From NCBI GenBank assembly GCA_963595735.1, contig CAVBJJ010000011.1:1-50446 (forward strand): DNA of 50,446 bases. The letters run 5' to 3'. The number at the start of each line of letters is the position of its first letter. The stretch's first letter is position 1. The notes beneath the pieces were generated by a model. That model made no database searches. It had not been told where the DNA came from and was given only the letters and a program-made list of their open reading frames with translations. The translations under genes and the position numbers were made by a program. Positions 40,640-50,294 of the stretch are shown here, in pieces. Origin of the DNA: CALWOS01 sp963595735. GTDB lineage: Bacteria > Bacillota > Clostridia > Oscillospirales > Oscillospiraceae.

Positions 40640-41344
40640 ATGCTCAGACAAATCATCAAAATTGACGAAGAAAAGTGCAACGGCTGCGGCGCCTGCGTGG
40701 ACGCCTGCCACGAGGGCGCGCTGGCGCTGGTGAATGGCAAGGCCAAGCTCATGCGGGACGACTACTGCGACGGTCTGGGAGACTGCCTGCCCCAATGTCC
40801 CACGGACGCCATCTCCTTTGAGACCCGCTATGCCGCCCCCTATGACAAGGAAGCCGTGGAGGCGAACATGAAAAAAAAGCAGCAGGCCAAGGCCGCCCCC
40901 GGCGGATGTCCCGGCAGCCAGGTGCGCCGGATGCACCACGCCCCGGAGCCTGCCCCGGCAAGCGCCCCGGCGGCCGTAAGCTCCCAGCTGCAAAACTGGC
41001 CGGTGCAGATCAAGCTCGCCCCGGTGAACGCGCCGTACTTTGACGGCGCCAAGCTGCTCATCGCCGCGGACTGCACCGCCTATGCCTACGCCAACTTCCA
41101 CGGGGAGATGATCCGCGGCAAGGTCACCCTAGTGGGCTGTCCCAAGTTGGACGCCGTGGATTACAGCGAAAAGCTCACGGAGATCATCCGCAATAACGAC
41201 ATCCAAAGCGTGACGCTGGTGCGCATGGAGGTCCCCTGCTGCGGCGGGCTGGAGCTTGCCACTAAAAAGGCGCTCCAGGCCAGCGGCAAATTCATCCCCT
41301 GGCAGGTCGTCACCATCTCCATCGACGGCAAAAAACTGGACTAA
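40640..41344 (+). CDS. 4Fe-4S ferredoxin-type protein
   Basis: A 234-residue cytoplasmic protein. The N-terminal ferredoxin domain has two cluster motifs: CNGCGACVDAC near residues 14-24, and CDGLGDCLPQCP, which with its partner cysteines makes the second cluster. A charged and Pro/Ala-rich linker carries further Cys and His (GGCPGSQVRRMHH). The C-terminal domain (LLIAADCTAYAYANFHGEMIRGKVTLVGCPKLDAVDYSEKL, then EVPCCGGLELA) is conserved in a family of small iron-sulfur proteins of unknown electron partner. The ATG follows AAAAGGAG. A TGG-TATACT extended -10 lies about 50 bases upstream. Monocistronic. Confidence 0.85.
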   Translation: MLRQIIKIDEEKCNGCGACVDACHEGALALVNGKAKLMRDDYCDGLGDCLPQCPTDAISFETRYAAPYDKEAVEANMKKKQQAKAAPGGCPGSQVRRMHHAPEPAPASAPAAVSSQLQNWPVQIKLAPVNAPYFDGAKLLIAADCTAYAYANFHGEMIRGKVTLVGCPKLDAVDYSEKLTEIIRNNDIQSVTLVRMEVPCCGGLELATKKALQASGKFIPWQVVTISIDGKKLD

Positions 41345-41377
41345 ACCAAAAACTTCCCCGCCAAAAACCACCGCTCT

Positions 41378-41411
41378 CCCCCGTAAAGCCACGCCCCCGG
41401 CCTTACGGGGG
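41378..41411 (+). terminator. Hairpin after the 4Fe-4S gene
   Basis: CCCCCGTAA pairs with TTACGGGGG, extended by AAGCC/GGCC inside; a T-rich stretch begins about six bases later. Confidence 0.7.
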
Positions 41412-41743
41412 ACTTGCTTTTTCCGAACAATTGGGCTATCTATCGGAAAAATCTTGGGTCATAATCGTAATCCTTGAAATCATTGCTTTTGTTGACTTCA
41501 TCCGTATTCTCTGCAATAATCTTGTGGATGCACAAGGTCTTCCGCTAAAATAGACGCAGCATATAACACTTTTGCAAACAAGAACAGATAAACAACACTT
41601 TGTGTCAATAGTTGAAATCAAAAACCAACAGGTTAACTCGTGTCAGAACTTTTCTCCAGCACAAATTTTAAACGGTCGGTTAAATAATTTCATATCAGAT
41701 TCTTTTGAATGGACAATGCTTGGATAATCTATCCTACAAAGCA
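41412..41743. other. AT-rich gene-less stretch
   Basis: About 330 bases clearly richer in A and T than the flanking genes, with no convincing ORF on either strand and no ribosome binding site. It ends at an orphan terminator. It could be decayed or imported DNA, or encode a small RNA, but I see no clear promoter. Confidence 0.4.
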
Positions 41744-41787
41744 CCCCGCCCGAGGTTCCCCAATCAGAGAACCCCAGGCGGGGTTTT
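41744..41787 (+). terminator. Orphan strong terminator-like hairpin
   Basis: CCCCGCC pairs with GGCGGGG, with an inner GGTTC/GAACC stem, followed by TTTTTAT on the plus strand. No protein gene lies immediately upstream. Confidence 0.75.
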
Positions 41788-41839
41788 TATGTGGTATCCG
41801 TGTTTTACGCTGTTTTCTTGAGATTCGTTTAGGTATAAG

Positions 41840-41876
41840 AAAACCCCGGAAAACCTTGATTTTCCGGGGTTTTTTG
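41840..41876 (-). terminator. Terminator of the rplM-rpsI operon
   Basis: AAAACCCCGGAAAA and TTTTCCGGGGTTTT around a six-base loop; symmetric, so it works in both directions. It lies about 30 bases past the rpsI stop. Confidence 0.92.
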
Positions 41877-41904
41877 AAGCAATTTGATTGAAAATTGCGC
41901 CCAA

Positions 41905-42315
41905 TTATCTCTTGGAGAACTGAGGTGCGCGACGTGCGGCCTTGAGACCGTACTTCTTACGCTCCTTCATACGCGGATCGCGAGTCAGCAGACCTGCGGC
42001 CTTCAGGGCGGGACGATACTCCTCGTTCACCTGCAGCAGGGCGCGGGAAATACCGTGACGGATGGCGCCGGCCTGGCCGGTCACGCCGCCGCCGGTGACG
42101 GTGACATTGATGTCCACCTTACCCTGCAGACCCACAGTGACCAGGGGCTGGTTGACGATCAGCTTCAGGGTCTCCAGACCGAAGTAATCATCCAGGGCGC
42201 GGCCGTTGATGGTGATGGTACCGGTACCGTTGGGGAAGAGGTGTACACGGGCGACGGAGCTCTTCCGACGACCGGTTCCGTACATATAGGGCTTTTTGCT
42301 CTGATAAGTTGCCAT
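41905..42315 (-). CDS. rpsI: 30S ribosomal protein S9
   Basis: Ribosomal protein whose C-terminal tail reaches the P-site tRNA. The product is 136 residues. GTGRRKSSVARVHLFPNGTGTITING is the S9 start, and the C terminus RKKYGLKAARRAPQFSKR ends in the conserved SKR. The ATG at 42315 follows AGGAGGT at eight bases; a TTG two codons before is a poorer start. It follows rplM after 17 bases. Confidence 0.98.
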   Translation of the reverse strand: MATYQSKKPYMYGTGRRKSSVARVHLFPNGTGTITINGRALDDYFGLETLKLIVNQPLVTVGLQGKVDINVTVTGGGVTGQAGAIRHGISRALLQVNEEYRPALKAAGLLTRDPRMKERKKYGLKAARRAPQFSKR

Positions 42316-42332
42316 TTTCAATTACCTCCTCT

Positions 42333-42761
42333 TTAGCGATCCCAAGCTTCGGGCTTCTGAGCCTCGTGCTTGTGGTCGGCGCCGGCATAGACGCGCAGAC
42401 GACGCATCTGCCACTTGGCGATGCTGTTCTTCTGCAGCATACCCTTGATCGCCAGCTGCATAGCCAGTTCGGGCTTGTCGGCCATCAGGCGCTTGTACTG
42501 CACCTCTTTCAGACCGCCGGGATAACCGGAGTGGGTACGATAGTACTTCTGCTCCAGCTTCTTACCGGTGAGGACGGCGTCCTTGCAGTTGACAATAACG
42601 ACGAAATCGCCGCAATCCACATGGGGAGTGTAATCGACCTTGTGCTTACCGCGCAGCAGGTCGGCGGCCAGAGCGGCGGTTTTACCCAGGGGCTTACCGG
42701 CCGCGTCAAGGACATACCACTTGCGAACAACGGTGTCCTTGTTGAGCATGGTAGTGGACAT
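42333..42761 (-). CDS. rplM: 50S ribosomal protein L13
   Basis: Early-assembly large-subunit protein, 142 residues as in most bacteria. WYVLDAAGKPLGKTAALAADLLRGKHKVDYTPHVDCGDFVVIVN, then KKLEQKYYRTHSGYPGGLKE and AIKGMLQKNSIAKWQMRRLRVYAGADHKHEAQKP are the family motifs. The ATG at 42761 has GGAGG upstream. It is first in the rplM-rpsI pair. Confidence 0.98.
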   Translation of the reverse strand: MSTTMLNKDTVVRKWYVLDAAGKPLGKTAALAADLLRGKHKVDYTPHVDCGDFVVIVNCKDAVLTGKKLEQKYYRTHSGYPGGLKEVQYKRLMADKPELAMQLAIKGMLQKNSIAKWQMRRLRVYAGADHKHEAQKPEAWDR

Positions 42762-42792
42762 TCTTTCTGCCTCCAATATTTTTAGATTATTT

Positions 42793-42821
42793 TTGACAAT
42801 CATATTGCCTTGGGGTACAAT
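42793..42821 (+). promoter_or_regulatory. Promoter of the TtcA-like gene, inside the rplM leader
   Basis: TTGACA (42793-42798), 17 bases, TACAAT (42816-42821) on the plus strand, about 170 bases before the ATG at 42992. It overlaps the untranslated leader of rplM on the other strand. Confidence 0.7.
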
Positions 42822-42848
42822 GTGTCCATACCACCAAGGCGCTTATTA

Positions 42849-42877
42849 TTTATATCACAGGCTTTTTCCAAAGTCAA
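42849..42877 (-). promoter_or_regulatory. Promoter of rplM-rpsI
   Basis: On the minus strand TTGACT (42872-42877), 17 bases, TATAAA (42849-42854), about 90 bases before rplM. Confidence 0.75.
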
Positions 42878-42991
42878 CAGCAAAAAGCAGAAAAAACGAT
42901 TTATCCCATAGTTCACTTTTGTATTCTCTTGTTTTCTCTCATTTTCTCTCGTTTTCTCATTTTCATTTTTTAATATTTTTGAGGTGTATTT

Positions 42992-43735
42992 ATGGATCAT
43001 CTGAACGAATTTACCGGAACTGTCCGCAAATGCGTGGACGATTACGACATGATCGCGCCGGGCGACCGGATCGCCGTTGGCGTATCCGGCGGCAAGGACA
43101 GTCTTGTGCTGCTGCTGGCGCTCAAGCATTTGCAGCGCTATTACCCCCACCCCTTTCACCTGGAGGCAGTTACGCTGGATCTGGGCTTTGACGGCATGGA
43201 TTTCAGCCCTATTCAGGCGCTGTGCGACCGGCTGGAGGTGCCCTACACCTGCAAAAAGACCGACATCCGGGAGATCGTGTTTGACATCCGCAAGGAGGAA
43301 AACCCCTGCTCTCTGTGTGCCAAGCTGCGCCGGGGCGGGCTAAACGATGTGCTGCGGGAGCGAAATCTCAATCGGCTGGCGCTGGGGCATCACTATGACG
43401 ATGCGGTGGAGACCTTTCTCATGTCCCTGATTTTCGAAGGTCGCCTGAGCTGCTTTAAGCCCAGCACCTGGATGAGCCGGGCGGAGGTCTGGCAAATTCG
43501 CCCCATGGTGTACTGCTCGGAGGATAAGATCCGGCGGCTGGCACAGCGGCTGGCGCTGCCCATTGTGGAAAACCCCTGTCCCCAGGACAAGGGCAGCAAG
43601 CGTCACGAGATCAAGCAGCTGATCGCATCCCTGGAAACCCAGTACCCCGATCTGAAAAGTAAGATATTCGGCGCCATGCAGCGTCTGCCCCTGGAAGGCT
43701 GGGCGCCCGACCCGAAAAACAGACATCGGAAATAA
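42992..43735 (+). CDS. TtcA-like tRNA thiolation ATPase (PP-loop)
   Basis: Cytoplasmic enzyme that adenylates and thiolates a tRNA base; characterised TtcA makes 2-thiocytidine at position 32. The product is 247 residues. The PP-loop is VSGGKDS at residues 31-37. The Fe-S/thiolation cysteines of this family are present: CSLC near residue 108 and a third Cys in ENPCPQDKG. LGHHYDDAVETFLM is the conserved core helix. This is shorter than TtcA of proteobacteria and typical of the Firmicute subgroup, so the tRNA target is inferred. The ATG follows GAGGTG. Monocistronic. Confidence 0.9.
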   Translation: MDHLNEFTGTVRKCVDDYDMIAPGDRIAVGVSGGKDSLVLLLALKHLQRYYPHPFHLEAVTLDLGFDGMDFSPIQALCDRLEVPYTCKKTDIREIVFDIRKEENPCSLCAKLRRGGLNDVLRERNLNRLALGHHYDDAVETFLMSLIFEGRLSCFKPSTWMSRAEVWQIRPMVYCSEDKIRRLAQRLALPIVENPCPQDKGSKRHEIKQLIASLETQYPDLKSKIFGAMQRLPLEGWAPDPKNRHRK

Positions 43736-43760
43736 GAAGTATAAAATCATAAAAGTTGGA

Positions 43761-43799
43761 AAACACGCCTCTACCTTGCTTTCGGGTAGAGGCGTGTTT
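43761..43799. terminator. Bidirectional terminator between the TtcA-like and SLH genes
   Basis: AAACACGCCTCTACC pairs with GGTAGAGGCGTGTTT around a nine-base loop, with T and A ends for both converging genes. Confidence 0.9.
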
Positions 43800-43827
43800 A
43801 TTATGGGAATTCTATGCTATTGGTGAT

Positions 43828-46800
43828 TTACTTCATGCAGCGCCAGAGGAAGGTCACAACCTGTTCCCGGGCACAGGCCTCGTTCGGGCTGAATTCTGTT
43901 GCGCTGGTGCCCTTGGTAATGCCCTGCTCCACAGCCCAGGCCACGGCCTTGGCATAGTAAGCGTCTGCGGAGACATCGGCGAACACCACTGCCGCGCTGC
44001 CGGCCTCCGGAGACCGCTCTGTCCGCCACAGGAAGGTGACGATTTGTCCGCGGGTACAGGTTTCATCCGGACTGAATTCCGTTGCACTGGTGCCCTTGGT
44101 GATTCCCTGCTCTACCGCCCAGGCTACAGCCTTGGCATAATAGGCATCCGGGGAAACATCCGCAAAGCTGTTGATGTTTCCGGGCTCCGGAGAGCCGCTT
44201 GTCCGCCACAGGAAAGTAACTACCTGCGCACGGGTACTGATTTCTCCAACGCCAAAGCGGTCGTTGGTCACGCCATTGGTAATACCGTTTTCTCCGGCCC
44301 AATCCACCGCATCGGCAAAATAGGCATCCTCAGGAACATCCACAAAGGACGGCGCCTGTGCCGTGCGGAATGCGGCGGTAATCGTGACCCTGGAAGCCGG
44401 CATAATAAAGGTATACTTGCCATTGCCCTTATTGGTCAGCTGCACTGCCTTGTCATTGACATCCACAGCGGTAATGGTATCCAGTGCATAGCCCTTGTCC
44501 GGCGCTACGGTGATTGTCACCACATCGCCGCGCTTGGCAGTCGTGGCACTGGCCGCCGCATTACCATTTTCCGGCTTATTGACCACTATCATATAACTGC
44601 CGTTATTGTTGTAGGAACCGCCAGATGGGGGATTTTTCGCAAGAACCGTGACTTCAAAGGTCTTTGTCTTTGTGATTCCATCACAGGTCAGGGTTGCTTT
44701 CACGATGATGGTCTTGTTACCGCTGGAAGAAGGCGGACGGGTCACGGTGCCATCTTCTCCCACCACAGAGGGATCCTCGGTAGTCCAGGAAATGCCAACG
44801 GTGGTTCCACCATAGCTATCCTCAGTCGGGAACAGCAGATCTTCTGTCACACCGGAGGTATCTCCCAGCGTCAGCGAATCCAGTATTTCGCGGATAGCCA
44901 CTGCCGGGGTAGCGTTTGCCTGACCGACATAGACGGTTTGACTGGTCATGTTAGCAAAATCCTGTGCGTCACGGACAGAAATGGTGTAAGTTCCGGCAAA
45001 CAGCTTGGAAAACGTAGCATCGGTCACCCACGCACCGTTTTCAATGCGGTACTGGTAAGTCCCCAGTCCGCCAGCTGCATTCACCGTAATTTTGCCTCTG
45101 TTACCGCCATAAACATCCGCATCTGTCACGCTCAATTCTGCGGAAACGGCTTTTGCCTTTGTCACATTCACCGTCAGGCTCTTGGCAGTCTCGCTGAGAA
45201 CGCCATCCTTTACGGTCTGTGCCTTCACAACCACAGTTCCCGGCTCGGTCACCGTCAGGACATTTCCGTTGAGCGTTCCCGCTCCGGAATCCAGGGAATA
45301 GTAATAGCTTGCACCCTCTACGCCGTCTGCGGTCAGGGTGATGTCCACGCTGTCTGCGCTATAGGGGATCACCGCGGGATCCGGTGCTGCGGTCAAGCTC
45401 GCGGGTGCGGGAACAGACGCTGCATCCGCAGGCTGGGCCGCCACAGTCACAGAAGCACTTGCAGTATTGCCATACTCTGCCGCATCGCGGACATACACTG
45501 TGTAGTTGCCTGTGCGCTGTCCGGCAAAGACATTGCTGCTCTGCCAGTTTTGCTGATCCAGGCTGAACTCATAGCGGCCGGAGCCGCCGGCGGCAGCGGC
45601 AACGATCATGCCGTCATTGCCATCTGCGCTTGCATTGACAACCGTTGCTGTCACGGCTACTGCGTCAGCTACAACAAACTGGATCGTATAGGTCTTCTTT
45701 GTCACGCCATCTGCAGCCGTGACAGTGACCGTTGTGCTTTCGCCCAAATTTTCCGCCTTGCTGATCTCTACTACAGCGTCGTCGTGGGCTGCTTCTGCGG
45801 TGATGGTCGGCACCGTTGTTGTCCCTGTGGGCAGCTTCACGGTATAGCTTTCATTCTCCGCATGGAAGCTGGGGCTAAGGACGCCGTTGGAGGTGCTGAT
45901 GGATTGCAAATATGCATTTGTATTGCGAATCACAAACGGGGCGGCATCCTCTGCCAATTGCAAATTATAGTTTCTGGTGGTTTGCAGCGTACCCAGCGTG
46001 AAGGCATAAGAGCCGCTTTCCTCGCCGGGCTCACGGAACAGCATACCGCGCATGACGCCGCTGCGTACACCGCCGGTTTTTTCGTCAATATCGCTTTCGG
46101 CAAGCCCCTGCAAAGTATAGGTGAATTGCGGATCGACCGCGCCCACCGTTTTGTACTGGTCTGCATCGGGAACCACCGTCAATGGAATCGGCGTGATATC
46201 TGCATACAGGGTGCTGGTGGGACGAAGATAGTAGTTGCCTGCATCCTCGCCTGTCAGACCCAGACCGGTCGCCACAACAACGGACTTCCTGGTGCCCACA
46301 TTCTTATCGTAGAATGCGCCCTCCAGCGTGCCATCCTCCTGAATGGACACGGCATCGCCGGAAATAACATCGTTCATCTGGATGACCGGCGTACCGCTGA
46401 GCCGGGCTGTGACCGTGCCGTCATATGCCTTACTCTCCGCAGTCAGACCGGTAATGTTCAGTGCTCTGGGCGTAATGGATGCCGTCAGTGCCGGCATTTT
46501 GTAGTTGCTGAAGTTGATATACTCGCTTGTCAGCGTGATTTCCTTATTCGTTCCGACATTTTTATCGGCAAACACAGCTTTGATGCTGTCAAGATGCTTC
46601 TGATCTTCCTCGCACAGGCCGGTCAAGCTCTTTTTCAGCTGTTCCGATCCCTCGAATTCCGTAGTCACGGTGCCATCATAGACCTTATCCTTGGGATTGA
46701 TATAGCAATAGATCGTCCGCTGGCTGATCCAGCCGACCAAGCCATCCCGTTTCACCGTGATGACGGTCTTGTCCCCTTCTCCGGTCTTTGTCCAGGTGAC

Positions 46801-49800
46801 ATTGTTCTTTTCCTCACCGCTGGTGTATCCATTGGGCAGGGTGTAGTTCCAGAGCTTATCACCGGTCAGCGTTATGGTAACTTCGCCGTCCTGCTGCACA
46901 GCCGTGCCGTTCTCATTAAATTTTACATTGGGAGAATCGAACTTGGAGACAATATTCATCGTAACGCCGTTGTCCAGATCGCCCTCTGCAATATTCGAGA
47001 TCGGCGTTGTGGTGCTGATCTGCGCGTCCGCTGTGGTATCATAGTACTTTGTTGCAAGGCCAAACCAGCCCACGCCCAGCTGCCGCGGATTGACCGTAAA
47101 GTTGCCATCCGCACCCTCCTTGGGGCAGGTCACATTCAGCTTGAAGTTGGGGTTTTCCGCTTCAAACTTTGCCTTGGCCGCTGCGGTATATGCCGCCCAG
47201 GTGGCTTCATCATGGGGTTTTTCCACCTGCAAAGCTTCCGGTGCATACAAATAAGTCTGGTATTTACCGACAAGCTCACCCTCCTCGCGGGTGAAGTACA
47301 CGCCCTGCAGCTGCTCCGTATGTCCATACAAGGATGCACTGACTGCATAGTTCAGGTTTGCCGGGTCGGCTGCGCCATAGGTCTTACTTTTTACCTGTGT
47401 CAGGTTTGCAGTATAATCTCTTCTGTTGACATAGATCTTTACCGGGACACTGTTCACAGTTCCCCCGTTGATCTCCGCCTGAGCTCTGACCCAAACGGTA
47501 CCAACGCCTACGATTTCAAACAGACCCTTTTCATTGTGCTTCAAAACGGTATCACTGGGTGTTGTGCAGGCTTCGTCTGCGTAAATTCCCCAGGTGATAA
47601 CCGGATCCACCGCATTGCTTTCCACCTTGGCAACCAACGCAAAGGGAAGATCCATGTAGGTTCTGCCATAGCCGCCTGTACCGATCTTGTTGCCATTGGC
47701 CTGCACTACCGTTACCGTATCCTCGGCGCTGGGCGGCGTAACATGGGTATCGTCTCCCACGGTCAAAACAAGCTTATAGTTAAAATGATCCACCGGCTTG
47801 CTGCCATCTCCCAGCACTCTGGTATCCCCGGTAGAATACCAGATCGTCTGTACGCCGGGCTTGGAGGTATCTACCGTTGTGGGGGTACGACTAATCAGGA
47901 AATTGGTTCCGATCAGATTCGGCGCCACCCAGTTTTTCGAGGTGTCCGGATTGTTCTGATAGGCACTGCGGAACGCCAGCCATTTCTCCTTGCTGGACAG
48001 GTCGGTACCATTCTTGGTGGTAAGGGTGATGTCGTCCTGGAACTCCTCCCCTACCGCAATCGTGCGCTCGGTTTTGCCGGCCGCTGCATACAGCAGCAAA
48101 TACTGCATGGTGATCCGTTTGGTTCCCGTATAGGAGGCCAGCCATTCCGCAGGCTTTCCGCCGCTGAAGTCAATGGCATTGTTGTACAGATCCACATTGG
48201 TCAGCTTGGAGCAGTGCGTCAGGTCAATGGTCTCCAGATTGCGCTTGCTGGTCAGCGTCAGCTCCTGCAGCGTTTCAGGCAGCTTCACTTCCTTCAAAGT
48301 GGGAATCGTGGTTGTCCAAGTCAGCTTTTCCACACCGGAGCCGCTGAAGTCCAGTGTTTCCAGTGCGGACAGGGTGCCAAAATAGTTGTTATTTCCCCAG
48401 TCTTTCACACCGCTGCCGTGGTAGGCCAGCGCCGTGATCTTGGTGTTATGGAAGCAGGAGGTCCCTATGGATTCCAGCCCCTGGGGCACGATAATTTCCC
48501 CATCCAGCTTGCTGTTCTGGAACACGCCGTTGCCCAGCTTCTTCAGCCCGGCGCCAAACTCCACCGCCGTGAAGCCGGTATTGTAAAACGCAGTTGTCTT
48601 GATTTCTTCTACATCGTTCGGAATCGTCAGAGTACCCGTCAGGTTTTTGCAATTGTAGAATGCATTATCCCCAACCACCTGGAGTCCCTGCGGCAGGGTC
48701 ATATCCTCACAGGAAAGATTTTCGCAATTCTGGAATGCGCCCACACCCAAAGTCTCCAGAGTCTTGGGCAGCTGGATCCCGGTCAGGCCGGTGCAGACTT
48801 GGAATGCATAGCTTCCAATGCTGTTCAGAGTTTCCGGAAACACGATCGTTCCGGTCAGCTGTGCATCCCGCTGGAATGCATTTGCTCCGATTGTCTCCAG
48901 GCTATTGCCAAAATCCAGCGCGGTCAAGCCGGTACAATCGAGGAAAGCACTGCCTTCAATGGTTTTCAGACTATCCGGCAGCTTCAGTTCACCGGTCAGG
49001 CCGGTGCAGCCCCGGAAGGCGCTGCCGCCAATCGTAGTCAAGCCCTCCGAGAAAGTGACGCCTGTCACACCGGTGCAGGTGGCAAAGGCCGAACCGCCGA
49101 TGGTGGCCAGACTTTCCGGGAACTCCAGCGTTCCGGTCACGCCGCTGCAGCCATTGAAAGCAGCGCCGCCCAGCGTTTTCAAATTCGCCGGAATATGCCA
49201 GGTACCCGTCAGTGCCGCCGCACCGCTAAAGGCGTAGCCGCCGATATAGGTCAGGCTGTCCGGCAGCTTCAATTCACCCTGCATCGCGGGGTTGCCGCTG
49301 AAGCAATAAGAGCCGATATATTCCAACTGGATTCCCTCTTCAAAGACAATGCCACCCAGTCTGCATTCCTGAAACACACCGCCGTAAGTCCAGTCGCCGC
49401 CCATATAGGTCAGGGAAGCCGGCAGTGTCACCGAGCCGGAAATCTTACAGCGCAGGAACGCACCGGATTCCATCACTTCCATGTTTTTACTCATGGTCAG
49501 GCTATCCAGAGAGGGATAAATGCTGCCCCAGAAGCCAAAAGCGACCTTGCCCAGATGGGTGATGTTATCCGGGATGACCAAGTCGCCGCGCAGACCGGTA
49601 CATCCGCTGAATGCACCCGATGCAATGGAGTTGATCTTAGTGGAAAGCAGCACTGTCTGCAAGCTTCTTTTGCCATTCATGGCGTTGTTGGGGATCTCAT
49701 GCTCCATGGCATTTGTCGGATCCACATCATTGATGCAGTCCGCATTGGTAATATCCAGCACTTGCAGATTGGGAAGTTCCATACGGGCATAGGCAAAGTC

Positions 49801-50247
49801 CAGATGGTTCATAAAAACACCCGGCTCCGTGGAAACGACCAGATGGGTCACATCCTCCTGGACATAACCGGCGGTGGCCTCCACCAGATCCTGCAGAGTT
49901 CCCGTTTCGGACATGGTGACCTCTACTTTTCCCTCATCGGCAGTGTACACGCTGGCATCCGGATCCACTTCCTGGATCTCATGCTTTTCCAGCTCCTCCT
50001 CTTCTGCGGCAAACTGCTGTTCCACCGCTTCCTGCACCTCCGGAGCTGCCTCGGGAGCCGCGCTGTCCGGAACAGGTTCCTCTTCCACTGCTTCCAGAGC
50101 GGTGGCGGTATCCTGTGTGTCCTTGCTCACAGCCGAGGACTTCACCGGTGTCGGGGTGTTTGTTGTCTCCGCCGCAAACGCTACCGTCGGCAGCAGACTA
50201 AGCACCAGACACAATGACAGCACCGCTGCCAATATTCTTTTCCTCAT
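43828..50247 (-). CDS. Giant BspA-type leucine-rich-repeat, MBG and SLH-domain surface protein
   Basis: A 2139-residue exported protein. The signal peptide (MRKRILAAVLSLCLVLSLLP, cleavage after AFA near 25) and an acidic region of about 100 residues come first. BspA-like LRR_5 repeats fill about residues 110-700 (SLTYIGGYAFSGAAALTG and many kin). MBG/YDG-type beta domains fill about 940-1430. Then follow a cadherin-like beta-sandwich (about 1440-1525), two SprB-like GGSGRYEFS and GGLGTYQYR repeats (about 1530-1605 and 1700-1775) flanking an Ig-like domain, an atrophied Ig-like domain, a bacterial-repeat domain and three SLH domains (about 1966-2139). SLH domains bind pyruvylated wall glycans, so it is displayed outside. 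The LRRs suggest adhesion or host-protein binding. AAGGAG precedes the ATG. Confidence 0.93.
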   Translation of the reverse strand: MRKRILAAVLSLCLVLSLLPTVAFAAETTNTPTPVKSSAVSKDTQDTATALEAVEEEPVPDSAAPEAAPEVQEAVEQQFAAEEEELEKHEIQEVDPDASVYTADEGKVEVTMSETGTLQDLVEATAGYVQEDVTHLVVSTEPGVFMNHLDFAYARMELPNLQVLDITNADCINDVDPTNAMEHEIPNNAMNGKRSLQTVLLSTKINSIASGAFSGCTGLRGDLVIPDNITHLGKVAFGFWGSIYPSLDSLTMSKNMEVMESGAFLRCKISGSVTLPASLTYMGGDWTYGGVFQECRLGGIVFEEGIQLEYIGSYCFSGNPAMQGELKLPDSLTYIGGYAFSGAAALTGTWHIPANLKTLGGAAFNGCSGVTGTLEFPESLATIGGSAFATCTGVTGVTFSEGLTTIGGSAFRGCTGLTGELKLPDSLKTIEGSAFLDCTGLTALDFGNSLETIGANAFQRDAQLTGTIVFPETLNSIGSYAFQVCTGLTGIQLPKTLETLGVGAFQNCENLSCEDMTLPQGLQVVGDNAFYNCKNLTGTLTIPNDVEEIKTTAFYNTGFTAVEFGAGLKKLGNGVFQNSKLDGEIIVPQGLESIGTSCFHNTKITALAYHGSGVKDWGNNNYFGTLSALETLDFSGSGVEKLTWTTTIPTLKEVKLPETLQELTLTSKRNLETIDLTHCSKLTNVDLYNNAIDFSGGKPAEWLASYTGTKRITMQYLLLYAAAGKTERTIAVGEEFQDDITLTTKNGTDLSSKEKWLAFRSAYQNNPDTSKNWVAPNLIGTNFLISRTPTTVDTSKPGVQTIWYSTGDTRVLGDGSKPVDHFNYKLVLTVGDDTHVTPPSAEDTVTVVQANGNKIGTGGYGRTYMDLPFALVAKVESNAVDPVITWGIYADEACTTPSDTVLKHNEKGLFEIVGVGTVWVRAQAEINGGTVNSVPVKIYVNRRDYTANLTQVKSKTYGAADPANLNYAVSASLYGHTEQLQGVYFTREEGELVGKYQTYLYAPEALQVEKPHDEATWAAYTAAAKAKFEAENPNFKLNVTCPKEGADGNFTVNPRQLGVGWFGLATKYYDTTADAQISTTTPISNIAEGDLDNGVTMNIVSKFDSPNVKFNENGTAVQQDGEVTITLTGDKLWNYTLPNGYTSGEEKNNVTWTKTGEGDKTVITVKRDGLVGWISQRTIYCYINPKDKVYDGTVTTEFEGSEQLKKSLTGLCEEDQKHLDSIKAVFADKNVGTNKEITLTSEYINFSNYKMPALTASITPRALNITGLTAESKAYDGTVTARLSGTPVIQMNDVISGDAVSIQEDGTLEGAFYDKNVGTRKSVVVATGLGLTGEDAGNYYLRPTSTLYADITPIPLTVVPDADQYKTVGAVDPQFTYTLQGLAESDIDEKTGGVRSGVMRGMLFREPGEESGSYAFTLGTLQTTRNYNLQLAEDAAPFVIRNTNAYLQSISTSNGVLSPSFHAENESYTVKLPTGTTTVPTITAEAAHDDAVVEISKAENLGESTTVTVTAADGVTKKTYTIQFVVADAVAVTATVVNASADGNDGMIVAAAAGGSGRYEFSLDQQNWQSSNVFAGQRTGNYTVYVRDAAEYGNTASASVTVAAQPADAASVPAPASLTAAPDPAVIPYSADSVDITLTADGVEGASYYYSLDSGAGTLNGNVLTVTEPGTVVVKAQTVKDGVLSETAKSLTVNVTKAKAVSAELSVTDADVYGGNRGKITVNAAGGLGTYQYRIENGAWVTDATFSKLFAGTYTISVRDAQDFANMTSQTVYVGQANATPAVAIREILDSLTLGDTSGVTEDLLFPTEDSYGGTTVGISWTTEDPSVVGEDGTVTRPPSSSGNKTIIVKATLTCDGITKTKTFEVTVLAKNPPSGGSYNNNGSYMIVVNKPENGNAAASATTAKRGDVVTITVAPDKGYALDTITAVDVNDKAVQLTNKGNGKYTFIMPASRVTITAAFRTAQAPSFVDVPEDAYFADAVDWAGENGITNGVTNDRFGVGEISTRAQVVTFLWRTSGSPEPGNINSFADVSPDAYYAKAVAWAVEQGITKGTSATEFSPDETCTRGQIVTFLWRTERSPEAGSAAVVFADVSADAYYAKAVAWAVEQGITKGTSATEFSPNEACAREQVVTFLWRCMK

Positions 50248-50294
50248 AATCTTTCTCCTTTTTTCTTTCTTTCGGATATGCTATATATAATAAA

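Noticed and set aside
41744..41787. tRNA gene or fragment suggested by the GGTTC/GAACC stem
   Set aside because: No anticodon arm or acceptor stem can be folded around it; a T-tract follows, so a terminator is the better reading.
43756..50217. A 2153-residue open frame on the plus strand opposite the surface-protein gene
   Set aside because: It lies wholly antisense to a gene with signal peptide and recognisable domains; its translation has no domain, and long antisense frames are expected in GC-rich coding DNA.
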